DNA of 64,000 nt from SG8-41 sp035649495 (lineage in GTDB: Bacteria > Pseudomonadota > Gammaproteobacteria > Burkholderiales > SG8-41), in NCBI GenBank assembly GCA_035649495.1, contig DASRJL010000043.1, positions 36,123 to 100,122 on the forward strand. The letters are read 5' to 3'. Below the pieces are notes generated by a model. It worked only from the letters and a program-made list of their open reading frames with translations. It searched no databases and had not been told where the DNA came from. Positions 52,371-60,988 of this stretch are shown piece by piece; position 1 is the stretch's first letter; each line of letters opens with the position of its first letter. The position numbers and the translations under genes were made by a program.

Positions 52371-53357
52371 TCAATCCAGCTTGAGCCCGATGCTCTTGAC
52401 GAGCCCGCGGTTCACATCCATTTCGGCGCGCACCGCCTTATCGAGCTCGGCCGGCGAGGTGGCGGCCGCGGTCAGATCGAGCGCGGCGAGGCGCGTCGTC
52501 ACGTCGGGAGCCGCCAGGGCCCTGGCGATCGCCGCGTTCAGCCTGGCTACGACGTCCCGGGGCGTGCCTTTCGGCGCGAATATGCCCTGCCAGGGAATGT
52601 ACTCCGCGTCCGGATAGGTGGCGGTCAGGGGCGGAACGTCCGGCAGCGCGTCCTTCGAGGGGAAGCCCGTCCGTGCCAGCGCGCGCACCTTGCCGCTCGT
52701 GATGTGCGGGCGGGCGAGCCCGATGCCGATGTTGAAGGCGGCGACTTCTCCGCTGACGAGCGCCTGCATACCGGGACTCGTGCCCTTGTACGGCACGTGT
52801 ACGAGCGTGATTCCGGCCTTGCGCTGGAAGAGCTCCATCATCAGGTGCGTGGGGTGGCCATTGCCGCCGCTCGCATAGACGATCTGCTTCGGGCGCGCCT
52901 TGGCGAGCGCCACGAACTCGGGGACGGTCTTCACGCCCAGCGAGGGATGCACGACCAGCACCTCGCTTATCTTGACCATCATGGAGACCGCGTCGAAATC
53001 CCGCTGCGGGTCGTAGCCGACCTTCGAGTACAGGAACGGGTTGACGACCATGATGGTGTTGACGGCGTTGATCAGCGTGTAGCCATCGGGCGCGGACTTG
53101 GCGACTGCCTCGGCTCCGATGTTCCCGCCCGCGCCGGGACGGTTGTCGACGATGAATTGCTGGCCCAGAATTTCCCCGACCCTGGAAAAGACAATGCGGG
53201 AAACGCTGTCGTTCAAGGAGCCCGGCGCATTGGCTACGACCACGCGCACGGTTTTTGCCGGGTATTCCTGCGCGAAGGAAGCGGGATGGAGGCCTGGCAG
53301 CAGACCCGCAGCCAATAGCCAGGGCAGGGTCCTGCTGAGACTCCGTTTGCCGTCCAT
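52371..53357 (-). CDS. Bug-family tripartite tricarboxylate transporter substrate-binding protein
   Basis: A 328-residue periplasmic receptor. A signal peptide (RTLPWLLAAGLLPGLHPASF) is followed by YPAKTVRVVVANAPGSLNDS, VDNRPGAGGNIGAEAV and LVHVPYKGTSPGMQALVSG. AAGGA before the ATG at 53357 sets the start; the open frame upstream runs antisense-like through the acyl-CoA dehydrogenase and is not coding. It lies 23 bp after the acyl-CoA dehydrogenase gene, so its ligand is probably an acid degraded by that operon. Confidence 0.9.
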   Translation of the reverse strand: MDGKRSLSRTLPWLLAAGLLPGLHPASFAQEYPAKTVRVVVANAPGSLNDSVSRIVFSRVGEILGQQFIVDNRPGAGGNIGAEAVAKSAPDGYTLINAVNTIMVVNPFLYSKVGYDPQRDFDAVSMMVKISEVLVVHPSLGVKTVPEFVALAKARPKQIVYASGGNGHPTHLMMELFQRKAGITLVHVPYKGTSPGMQALVSGEVAAFNIGIGLARPHITSGKVRALARTGFPSKDALPDVPPLTATYPDAEYIPWQGIFAPKGTPRDVVARLNAAIARALAAPDVTTRLAALDLTAAATSPAELDKAVRAEMDVNRGLVKSIGLKLD

Positions 53358-53380
53358 GGCTTTTCCTTCCGCCAACCGGA

Positions 53381-54550
53381 TCAGAACCGCCCCGTCAGCA
53401 CGTGGCGCGCAACGAGCATGCGATGGACTTCCGTCGGGCCCTCGTAAATCCGCATGACCCGGAGCTGGGCGGCCATCAGGTGGAAGGGCATTTCCCGCGT
53501 CATTCCCATTGCGCCGAAGGACTGCTGGGCGTGATCGATGATCTCGGTCGCCATCTCCGTTGCGAATATTTTCAGCATGGAGGCCTCGGTCCGCGCTTCC
53601 TCGCCGCGCGAGACTTTTTCGGCCGCGTCGTAAGTCATGAGCCGTGTCGCGTGTATCTTCGTCGCGGCGTCCGCAATCCACCACTGGACGGCCTGCCGCT
53701 CCGAGAGCGGCACGCCGAAGGTTTTGCGCTGCGGCACGTACTCGACCATCATGTCCAGGGCCCGCTTTGCGCGGCCGGCGCAGATGGCGCCGATCTGCAC
53801 GCGGCGCGTCGAGAGGCGCAGCTGCATCGGGCCGTAGCCCTTGCCTTCCTCGCCCAGCAGCTTGGATTCCGGCACCCAGCAGTCGTCGAACGCCAGCTCG
53901 TAGGTCGTCCGGCCGCCGATCATCGCGATCTTGCGCATGATCGTGAACCCGGGCGTGTCCTTGTCCACGATGAAAGCCGAGATGCCGCCGCGCGCGCGCT
54001 TCTCGGGATCGGTCACGGCCATGACGATCACGAAGTCCGCGCTGGACACACCGCTCACCCAGATCTTGCGGCCGTTGATGATCCAGCCGCCGCGCGCCCG
54101 CTCGGCACGCGTTTTCATGCTGGCCGGATCGCCGCCGCCGCTCGGCTCGGAGATCGCGATGGCGGACCGGGCGTCGCCGCGGGCGTAGGGCGCGAGGTAT
54201 CGCTGGCGCTGCTCCTCGTTGCAGACTTTCATCAGCATGTGGAGGTTGGGGGAATCGGGCGGAAACCGGTACTGCAGGGCGCAGCGGCCGAGCTCCTCGT
54301 TCACCCCTATCATCGAGGTGACCGGCAGATCCGACCCGCCGAATTCCGCGGGCGCGTCGAGTCCCCACAGGCCCAGCTCCTTCGCCCGTGCGTCGAGCTT
54401 GTCCGTCTCTTCCCTGGTGATGGTGAGCGGGCCGGTGCCTGCCGCATCCCGGGCCAGCACCTTCTGCTCCAGCGGCATCAACTCATCCTTGACGAACCTC
54501 GCGACGAGGTCCTTCAGCATCTGGTCTTCCTGCGACAGGGTGAACAACAC
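53381..54550 (-). CDS. Acyl-CoA dehydrogenase
   Basis: A 389-residue flavoprotein. The middle domain has AIAISEPSGGGDPAS and GGWIINGRKIWVSG, and the C-terminal helices contain GAMGMTREMPFHL and RIYEGPTEVHRM, where the Glu of YEGP is the expected catalytic base (absent in the paralogue at 7220). GTG start with AGGAG upstream. It lies 9 bp after the enoyl-CoA hydratase and 23 bp before the Bug gene in one operon. Expected reaction: alpha,beta-dehydrogenation of an acyl-CoA. Confidence 0.91.
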   Translation of the reverse strand: MLFTLSQEDQMLKDLVARFVKDELMPLEQKVLARDAAGTGPLTITREETDKLDARAKELGLWGLDAPAEFGGSDLPVTSMIGVNEELGRCALQYRFPPDSPNLHMLMKVCNEEQRQRYLAPYARGDARSAIAISEPSGGGDPASMKTRAERARGGWIINGRKIWVSGVSSADFVIVMAVTDPEKRARGGISAFIVDKDTPGFTIMRKIAMIGGRTTYELAFDDCWVPESKLLGEEGKGYGPMQLRLSTRRVQIGAICAGRAKRALDMMVEYVPQRKTFGVPLSERQAVQWWIADAATKIHATRLMTYDAAEKVSRGEEARTEASMLKIFATEMATEIIDHAQQSFGAMGMTREMPFHLMAAQLRVMRIYEGPTEVHRMLVARHVLTGRF

Positions 54551-54559
54551 GGCACTCTC

Positions 54560-55345
54560 CTATGTTCCGGTGAACTGCGGCTGGCGCCGCTCGTTGCTCG
54601 CTTTTACGCCTTCCTTGAAATCGTTGGTCCCGCGCAGGACCTGCTGCTCCAATGCCTCGCGTTCCGTGGCGGCGCGGAAAGCGGGCACCAGGTCGAGACG
54701 CACCGTCTGGCGCGCGGCCTGCAGCGCCAGCGGGGCGATCTGCGCGAGCTCAGCGGCCATCTCGTGCGCCGCCGCGCGGACGTTGTCCTGCTCGACCAGC
54801 CGGTCGGCGAGTCCCAGCGCGAAGGCTTCGTCGCCCGGGATGCGGCGGCCGGTGTAGAAAAGCCACTGCGCCTTCTGGTAGCCGATCAGCCGCGGCAGCG
54901 TCGCGGTCAGCCCGAAGCCGGGGTGATAGCCGAGCGCCGTGAAATTCGCGGCGAGGCGCGCTTCCTTGCAGGTTACGCGGAAATCGGCGACCAGCGCGAG
55001 ACCGAGACCCGCGCCGATCGCGCTGCCGTGGACCGCGGCGACGATCGGCTTCCTGGTCTGCACCAGGCGCTGGGCTTCGTGATACAGGTGCTTCGTCTCT
55101 GACTGGGCCGCGGGGTCCGCGTTCAACCGCCGCATCAGGTTGGCGCCTGCGCAGAAATGCTTGCCCTCCGCGGCGAGGACGATGCTGCGGCACGCGGGCT
55201 CCCGGTCGAGCGCCTCCAGGGCCGATGCCAGGGCTTCGATGAGGTCGACGTCGAGAAAATTATTCGGCGGGCGCTTCAGCTCGACCGTGGCCACGTGGCC
55301 ATCCATGCTCACGCCGACCTCTTTGCTGCCCATTACGGTATCCAT
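54560..55345 (-). CDS. Enoyl-CoA hydratase/isomerase
   Basis: A 261-residue crotonase-family enzyme. The oxyanion-hole regions are KHFCAGANLMRRL and HGSAIGAGLGLALVADF, and YHPGFGLTATLPRLIG completes the active-site region. GGAGG seven bases before the ATG sets the start. It heads a four-gene minus-strand operon with the acyl-CoA dehydrogenase, Bug receptor and NMT1-like protein, a compact route for importing and beta-oxidising an organic acid. Confidence 0.9.
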   Translation of the reverse strand: MDTVMGSKEVGVSMDGHVATVELKRPPNNFLDVDLIEALASALEALDREPACRSIVLAAEGKHFCAGANLMRRLNADPAAQSETKHLYHEAQRLVQTRKPIVAAVHGSAIGAGLGLALVADFRVTCKEARLAANFTALGYHPGFGLTATLPRLIGYQKAQWLFYTGRRIPGDEAFALGLADRLVEQDNVRAAAHEMAAELAQIAPLALQAARQTVRLDLVPAFRAATEREALEQQVLRGTNDFKEGVKASNERRQPQFTGT

Positions 55346-55553
55346 CTGGTGTCCTCCGGGTTCTGTCGTCGGTGATGATAGTCGAAGTAACTGGGCCGAT
55401 ATGGCCAGGTCCCGTGGGGCCTGATCCCGTCGTCCTCAGTGTCACTTTATGACTGAGAAAGGTGTAGATCAGGCTGTACATACCATGAATCCGGTTTGCC
55501 CCAAAGGCCGGGTACAATCCGGCCTCGCGGACGGGCCCGCGGCGGGACCTCGT

Positions 55554-56330
55554 ATGACGGTGCATGCGCTGACGAAGCCGGAGATCATGCGATTCGCGCT
55601 CGCGAAGCGCGCCGCGGGCGAGTACTACGATCTCCGGACGCCCCAGCTGGAGGACGTCTTCCGCGGGTCCATCGACCGGTTCTGCGATATCGCGCTCGCC
55701 TTCAGGCAATCGCGCCGGGTGCTCGACGTCGGCTCGGGAAACGGCCTCCTGCCGGCCCTCCTCAAGATGCTGGGCCACGAGGTATGCGCGGTAGACCTCT
55801 TCGACCGGCGTGCCGACGATCTCTATGCGCGGCACGGCATACCCTTCGCCGTCTGCAACATCGAGGCGGATCCGCTGCCGCACGAGTCGGGCGCCCTCGA
55901 TGCCGTGAGCTGCTGCCAGGCGCTGGAGCACTTCACCCATTCGCACCTGCCCGCGGTCGTGGAAATGAAGCGCGTGCTCCGGGCCGGCGGCGTGATCGAG
56001 GTGGACGTGCCCAACGCCGCGAGCTTCCGCAACCGCAGCCGCATGCTGCGCGGCAAGCACATCACGTTCGACTACCGCGAGCATTACCTGCACGCGAAAC
56101 CGGTCGTGTACAAGGGCCGCGAGTACTATCCCGACCGGCACAATCGCGAATTTACGAAGGCGGAGCTCGAGGTGCTGCTCGCCGAGGCGGGATTCCGCGA
56201 CATCGAAGTTCGCTACCTCAAGTCGCGGCGCTACCGGACCGGCGCGGAACGGTTGAAGTCCGTGGGCACTGCGCTGAAGGATGCCGTGGCGCCGCTCAGG
56301 AAGTCGCTGATCGCCTTTGCGCGGAAGTAG
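55554..56330 (+). CDS. Class I SAM-dependent methyltransferase
   Basis: A 258-residue methyltransferase. The SAM-binding glycine motif is VLDVGSGNGLLPALL, then VCAVDLFD and an acidic later strand (GALDAVSCCQALEHF), with KRVLRAGGVIEVDVPN following. The C-terminal part (RMLRGKHITFDYREHYLH) is typical of small-molecule or lipid methyltransferases. I chose the ATG at 55554 since TACAAT at 55513 could be its promoter; earlier in-frame starts exist at 55449 and 55485. It is divergent from the hydratase operon. Substrate unknown. Confidence 0.82.
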   Translation: MTVHALTKPEIMRFALAKRAAGEYYDLRTPQLEDVFRGSIDRFCDIALAFRQSRRVLDVGSGNGLLPALLKMLGHEVCAVDLFDRRADDLYARHGIPFAVCNIEADPLPHESGALDAVSCCQALEHFTHSHLPAVVEMKRVLRAGGVIEVDVPNAASFRNRSRMLRGKHITFDYREHYLHAKPVVYKGREYYPDRHNREFTKAELEVLLAEAGFRDIEVRYLKSRRYRTGAERLKSVGTALKDAVAPLRKSLIAFARK

Positions 56331-56331
56331 C

Positions 56332-56358
56332 CGTCAGGGGTCATGGGTCAGGGGTCAT
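56332..56358. repeat. 7-bp tandem array (TCAGGGG/TCATGGG)
   Basis: TCAGGGG, TCATGGG, TCAGGGG, TCATG between the stops of two convergent genes. It reaches the last codon of the luciferase-like gene at 56355. Confidence 0.6.
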
Positions 56359-57380
56359 GCAACGGCGGGCATGACGTCCTTCGAGAACCGCTCCATCGAG
56401 CGCAGCACGCGCTTCTGATCGAGATCCCCGAACCAGAAGCTGCAGTTGAAGTGCGTGATCCCCACCAGTTCCTTCAGGCGCTTGATCTGGCGTGTGCAGG
56501 TGTCGGCCGTCCCTATGACCAGGAAGCGGTCGAGGAGGTCGTCCATGGTGGGCTCGCTCTTCGCCGGGGTCGCAATGGCGTTGCCGTTTTCGACCTTCTC
56601 GTAGTGATTGCGCAGGCTCAGGGTGACGCGCATGTTCCAGCGCGCATGCTCGGCGGCGTCGCGCGCGTCGGCTTCGCTCTCCGCGACATAGACGGCGCGC
56701 TGTACACCAACACGCGGCTGCTCTTTCGGCTTGACCTCGGCGACCACCTTGTTGAAGAGCTTGCCGAACTCGGCAAGCTGATCGATGGACACTCCGAAGC
56801 CGCCGGAGAGCACGTTGAAGCCGCGGCGCACGGTGGCCTCCAGCGCATAGGGGCTTTGCGCCACGATCCACACCGGCGGGTGCGGCTTCTGCAGCGGCTG
56901 GGGAAAGAGCGAGGTTTCAGGAATTTTGTAGAGCTTGCCGTCGTAGGTGAACGGCTTTCCCTCGAACGACTTCACGATGATGTCGACCGCCTCGTCGAAG
57001 CGGGAGCGGCCGGCGTCGAGCTCCAGGCCGAAGCGCTCGAACTCGTAGTGCTGGTAGCCGCGGCCGAGCCCGATGTCGAACCGCCCGCCGGAGAGGATGT
57101 CGACCGTCGCAATCTCCTCGGCGACGACCAGCGGATGATGCAGCGGCACGACGATGACGGCGGTGCCCACGCGCAGCTTCGTCGTCCTCCCCGCGACGTA
57201 GGTCGCGAGCTGCAGGGGGCGGGACAGGTAGCCGTAAGTCGAGAAGTGGTGCTCGGCCATCCAGACGTTGCGAAAGCCGAGCTGTTCGGCGGCCAGGGAG
57301 AGCTCGACGCCGCGATCGAAGATCTCCTTCGAGGAGCGGCCCGAGGGCGATTGCATGAGGAGGAAGGTTCCGATATCCAT
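56355..57380 (-). CDS. Luciferase-like (LLM class) flavin-dependent monooxygenase
   Basis: A 341-residue FMN-dependent oxidoreductase (TIM-barrel, bacterial luciferase superfamily). It has FRNVWMAEHHFSTYGYLS, LRVGTAVIVVPLHHPLVVAE and ILSGGRFDIGLGRGYQHYE. AAGG six bases before the ATG at 57380 makes that start better than 57386. It is 14 bp after a Bug receptor, so it probably oxidises a ligand imported by it. A paralogue lies at 58489. Confidence 0.88.
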   Translation of the reverse strand: MDIGTFLLMQSPSGRSSKEIFDRGVELSLAAEQLGFRNVWMAEHHFSTYGYLSRPLQLATYVAGRTTKLRVGTAVIVVPLHHPLVVAEEIATVDILSGGRFDIGLGRGYQHYEFERFGLELDAGRSRFDEAVDIIVKSFEGKPFTYDGKLYKIPETSLFPQPLQKPHPPVWIVAQSPYALEATVRRGFNVLSGGFGVSIDQLAEFGKLFNKVVAEVKPKEQPRVGVQRAVYVAESEADARDAAEHARWNMRVTLSLRNHYEKVENGNAIATPAKSEPTMDDLLDRFLVIGTADTCTRQIKRLKELVGITHFNCSFWFGDLDQKRVLRSMERFSKDVMPAVA

Positions 57381-57394
57381 GGTCATCCTTGTTG

Positions 57395-58363
57395 TTACTC
57401 GGGTTGGATTCCAGCATCGCGCACGACCTTCGCCCATTTCGCCATGTCGCTCTTTATGAGCGCCGCGAACTCGTCGGTGGTAGTGGAGCGGGGGGTGATG
57501 CCCTGCTTGACGATGGTTTCACGCGTCGCCGGTTCGGCGAGCACGTGGCCCAGCTCGGCGCTCAGGCGGTTCACGATCGCGCGCGGGGTCTTGCCCGTCG
57601 TCAGAATGCCGTACCATGCGTCGATCTCGACCCCCGCGATGCCGGACTCGGCGAGCGTCGGCACTTCGGGCATGAACGGAGATCGCTTGGCAGTCGTCAC
57701 GCCCAGCGGGCGGAGCTTGCCTGCCTGGACGTGCACTTGCGAGGTGGTGATCGAGGAGAAAAATGCGGTCACCCGCCCCGCGAGCAAATCGGGCAACACG
57801 GCATTGCCGCCCTTGTACGGGACATGCTGCATATCGGTGCCGGTCGCGCTCTTGAACAATTCCCCTGCCAGGTGCGTGGGGTTGCCTACCCCCGCGGATG
57901 CATAGCTGGCCTTTCCCGGGCGCGCTTTCAGCCAGGCGACGAACTCCTTCGGCGTCTGCGCCGCAACCGACGGGTGGATCACCAGCAGGTACGGGCCGCC
58001 CCCGACCAGGCTCACCGGGGCGAAATCGCGCTCCGTGTCGTAGGGCAGCGTTTTCTGCAGGCTGGGGTTGATCGCATGGCCCGCTCCCATGATGAGCAGC
58101 GTGCGCCCGTCGGGCACCGCGCGCGCGACGATTGCCGAGCCGATCTGGCTGTTGCCGCCGGGCCGGTTGTCGACCACGATCTGCTGGCCGAGTCGCTCGG
58201 CGAGTGGCCCGGCAACGATGCGGCCCAGCGTATCGTTGGTCCCGCCGGGCGCCAGCGGCACCACCAATCGCATCGGACGGCTGGGCTGGGTCTGCGCGGA
58301 CGCAGCGCCGACCACCGCGGTGAGCGCTGTCGCAGCCAGCAATGCCGGCAGCAATCGCATCAT
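57395..58363 (-). CDS. Bug-family tripartite tricarboxylate transporter substrate-binding protein
   Basis: A 322-residue receptor with signal peptide (LLPALLAATALTAVVGAASA) and hallmarks PMRLVVPLAPGGTNDT, VDNRPGGNSQIGSAIV and MQHVPYKGGNAVLPDLLAG. It precedes the luciferase-like monooxygenase gene by 14 bp. The divergent gap (58364-58488) to the paralogous monooxygenase contains the promoters of both. Confidence 0.9.
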   Translation of the reverse strand: MMRLLPALLAATALTAVVGAASAQTQPSRPMRLVVPLAPGGTNDTLGRIVAGPLAERLGQQIVVDNRPGGNSQIGSAIVARAVPDGRTLLIMGAGHAINPSLQKTLPYDTERDFAPVSLVGGGPYLLVIHPSVAAQTPKEFVAWLKARPGKASYASAGVGNPTHLAGELFKSATGTDMQHVPYKGGNAVLPDLLAGRVTAFFSSITTSQVHVQAGKLRPLGVTTAKRSPFMPEVPTLAESGIAGVEIDAWYGILTTGKTPRAIVNRLSAELGHVLAEPATRETIVKQGITPRSTTTDEFAALIKSDMAKWAKVVRDAGIQPE

Positions 58364-58488
58364 TCAGTCCTTGTTTTCAACTGCGTCGAGGATAGCGTAC
58401 CGGACGAGGAGTACAGTAGAACGGCCGCATCGTGAAACTCCGTCCCCAGGCTTGCGCGCGGGCCCGGGTGTGTGTTCGACTCGCGAGT

Positions 58489-59523
58489 ATGCGATTCGGT
58501 CTATTCGGCGGCGCGCAGGCAAACAGCAGCGCTCCGGGCGCTCTCCCCGGTCAGGGATTCAAGGATTTTGTCGACCTCAACGTCGAGGCGGAAGCGCTCG
58601 GCTATTGCAGCAGCTTCCAGGTCGAGCATCACTTCACGGGCTGGAACCAGATCTCGGCCACGATGAACCTCCTCACGTGGGTTGCGGCGAAGACCACGAC
58701 GCTGCGGGTCGGGACGGCGGTGATGGTGCTGCCCTGGCACAACCCCGTCCTGCTCGCGGAGCAGGCAGCCACGCTCGATCTATTATCCGGCGGACGCCTC
58801 GATTTCGGCATCGGCAAGGGTTATCGCTACAACGAGTTCAAGGGCTTCGGCGTCCCGATGGAGGAGGCCGAAGCGCGTTTCGAGGAGACCCTGGCCGTGA
58901 TCATCCGGGCGTGGACCGCGGCCGGACGCTTCTCGCACCAGGGGCGCTACTGGCAGTTCGAGGATATCGTGGTCGAGCCGCCCGTCGCCCAGAAGCCGCA
59001 TCCACCGATCTGGATGGCGGCGGGCAGTCCGGCTTCGATCCGGCGCGTGGCCGAACGCGGCTGCAACCTGATGCTGGACCAGTTCGCGGCGCCGCACGTG
59101 CTCGGCGAGCGAATCGCGCTCTTCAAGGCCGAAGTGGAAGCGCGCGGCCGCGTGTTCCGGCCGACGGACGTGGTCGTCGCGCGGGACGTGCATATCGCGA
59201 AAGACAAGGCCGACAAGCTGGCGGCGCTGGAGCGCAACGTCAAATCGCGCCAGCGCATACTCGCGGTGGCCCGCGATCCGTCGCGGCCGGGCGGCTCGCA
59301 CCAGCTCGCCTATCAGCACACGCCCGAGGCCACCGAGGCCGTTGCCCTTTACGGCAGTCCCGACGAGGTGATGGAGAGGATCGAGGCCCTGCGCGCGGTG
59401 GGCGTGCACTACGTGCTTGCCAGCTTCGGCGCCAGCTCGCGCGAGAGCCTGAGGCGCTTCGCCCGGGAGGTCGCGCCGGCATTCGCCGACGGTGAGACGG
59501 AAGCAGCCGCAAGCCCGCGCTAG
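58489..59523 (+). CDS. Luciferase-like (LLM class) flavin-dependent monooxygenase
   Basis: A 344-residue paralogue of the protein at 56355: SSFQVEHHFTGWNQISATMN, LRVGTAVMVLPWHNPVLLAE and LLSGGRLDFGIGKGYRYNEF. I chose the ATG at 58489; the open frame to 58432 adds a Cys/Arg-rich stretch with no protein character. It is transcribed away from the Bug-monooxygenase pair. Two such paralogues around one receptor suggest successive or alternative oxidations of related substrates. Confidence 0.87.
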   Translation: MRFGLFGGAQANSSAPGALPGQGFKDFVDLNVEAEALGYCSSFQVEHHFTGWNQISATMNLLTWVAAKTTTLRVGTAVMVLPWHNPVLLAEQAATLDLLSGGRLDFGIGKGYRYNEFKGFGVPMEEAEARFEETLAVIIRAWTAAGRFSHQGRYWQFEDIVVEPPVAQKPHPPIWMAAGSPASIRRVAERGCNLMLDQFAAPHVLGERIALFKAEVEARGRVFRPTDVVVARDVHIAKDKADKLAALERNVKSRQRILAVARDPSRPGGSHQLAYQHTPEATEAVALYGSPDEVMERIEALRAVGVHYVLASFGASSRESLRRFAREVAPAFADGETEAAASPR

Positions 59524-59594
59524 AATCCCCCGGCTTTCGGCCTGCACCCTTTGTTAAAGGGGCGGCGAGCGCAGGGACGAAGCGAGCGGGGATT

Positions 59595-60581
59595 CTATTC
59601 CGGCCGCAGCTTGCCGAGTTCTATGAGCCGCGCCACTTTGGCGATCTCGCGCTTTACGTGTTGCGCGGCCGCTTCGGGCGTCCCGCCCAGCACTTCCAGG
59701 CCGAGGTCCTGCAGCCGCCGCAGCGCGTCCGCCTGCTTGAGGAGCCGGTTCACTTCCGTGTTGAGCTTCTGCACGATCGCGCGCGGTGTTCCCGGGGGTG
59801 CCGCCATGCCGAAAAATACGGATGCCTCCGCGTCGACTATGCCGTGCTCCGCGAGCGTGGGCACATCGGGCAGCGCGGCTAGCCGCTTCGTGCCGGCCAC
59901 GCCTATCGCCTTCACCCGCTTGCTGCTCAGGTACGCCTCCGAGGAGACGGCCGACGTGTGCATCGCTTGTACCTGGCCGGACGCAATATCGATCAACGCC
60001 GGGGCGGCGCCTTTGTACGGCACGTGCGTCACCTCCATGCCGGTCGCCGCCTGCAGCACCAGCAATGCAAAGTGCGGCGTGCTGCCCTGGCCGGCCGAGG
60101 CCCAGTTGATCCTGCCGGGATTGGCCTTCGCGTAGTCCACGAGTTCGCGCGGATTGCGAGGCGGAAACGCCGGATGCGCGGCGATGAGCAACGGCGTATG
60201 GCCGAACATCACGACGAACGCGAAATCGTCCGCCCGGTACGGAGCGCGCTTCGTCAGCATGGGGCCGAACACGTTCGGTCCGCCGGTTGCGAAGAGGAGG
60301 GTGTGGCCGTCCGGGAGGGCCTTGGAGACGATTTCCCCCGCGATCATGCCGCTCGCGCCGGTGCGATTGTCCACGATCACCTGCTGTCCCAGCCCTTCGG
60401 AGAGCCGGGGAGCGATGATGCGCGCGATGATGTCGTTCGACGCGCCCGGCGCGAATCCTATCAGCCAGCGTACCGGCCGCGCGGGATACGTACCCGCGGC
60501 TGCGCCCGTTTGCGCCTGGGCGTGGCCGAAGACGGCCGTGGCAGCCAATGCCAGGCCCCATCGCGCGACGCTTTCACGCAT
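59595..60581 (-). CDS. Bug-family tripartite tricarboxylate transporter substrate-binding protein
   Basis: A 328-residue receptor with signal peptide (ARWGLALAATAVFGHAQA), YPARPVRWLIGFAPGASNDI, VDNRTGASGMIAGEIV and THVPYKGAAPALIDIASG. It starts 2 bp after the DUF4387 stop, so it belongs to the AtuA-DUF4387 operon and probably brings in the acid that those proteins process. Confidence 0.9.
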   Translation of the reverse strand: MRESVARWGLALAATAVFGHAQAQTGAAAGTYPARPVRWLIGFAPGASNDIIARIIAPRLSEGLGQQVIVDNRTGASGMIAGEIVSKALPDGHTLLFATGGPNVFGPMLTKRAPYRADDFAFVVMFGHTPLLIAAHPAFPPRNPRELVDYAKANPGRINWASAGQGSTPHFALLVLQAATGMEVTHVPYKGAAPALIDIASGQVQAMHTSAVSSEAYLSSKRVKAIGVAGTKRLAALPDVPTLAEHGIVDAEASVFFGMAAPPGTPRAIVQKLNTEVNRLLKQADALRRLQDLGLEVLGGTPEAAAQHVKREIAKVARLIELGKLRPE

Positions 60582-60583
60582 GG

Positions 60584-60898
60584 TCAGGGGATCTCGATAT
60601 CGAGCAGCGGGCCGTACTGCTGGCAGCCGAGGATGTCCCAGTCGCCGGGGCTGCCGTTGGGACGGGCGCGGTAGATCGTGAACTTGATCGCGTTGGCGGG
60701 ATCGAATTCAACGAAGTCCGAGATCCGCTCCCGCGGGATCCGGAAGAACTGCGCCACCGTGTCGCGCGTGATTACGCCGCTCCTGCGCACGCGTTCGTAG
60801 TCCTCCGCGTTCTTGAAGATGATGTCGAAGGTCACCTGGTTGACCCCGGCGTTCTTGCTGCGGATGGTGTTCGCCAATTCACTCAACTTGATAGCCAT
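60584..60898 (-). CDS. DUF4387 family protein
   Basis: A 104-residue protein beginning MAIKLSELANTIRSKNAG, matching DUF4387, a family commonly adjacent to AtuA-like (DUF1446) proteins. ATG 60898 is chosen at the family start; the extra residues upstream are encoded by a repeat array. It sits between AtuA and a Bug receptor, 2 bp from the latter. Probably a small subunit or partner of the AtuA-like enzyme. Confidence 0.88.
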   Translation of the reverse strand: MAIKLSELANTIRSKNAGVNQVTFDIIFKNAEDYERVRRSGVITRDTVAQFFRIPRERISDFVEFDPANAIKFTIYRARPNGSPGDWDILGCQQYGPLLDIEIP

Positions 60899-60920
60899 CG
60901 TCAGTCCTTGCGCGTAACGC

Positions 60921-60985
60921 GGTTCACGGGTCACGGGTCACGGGTCACCGGTCACCGGTCACCGGTCACTGGTCACCGGTCAGTG
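60921..60985. repeat. 7-bp tandem array (TCACGGG/TCACCGG)
   Basis: About eight consecutive 7-mers: TCACGGG repeated, then TCACCGG repeated, TCACTGG and TCACCGG. They fill most of the gap between the AtuA stop (60989) and DUF4387 start (60898) inside an operon. This is the cleanest member of the 7-bp repeat family. Confidence 0.8.
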
Positions 60986-60988
60986 TCG

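Noticed and set aside
50254..52617. A 787-codon plus-strand open frame beginning in the riboswitch
   Set aside because: It overlaps the LysR, NMT1-like and Bug genes in another frame and has no recognisable domain.
59547..59561. CCCTTT-GTT-AAAGGG hairpin after the luciferase-like gene
   Set aside because: The stem is six weak base pairs without a T-run, so too little support for a terminator call.
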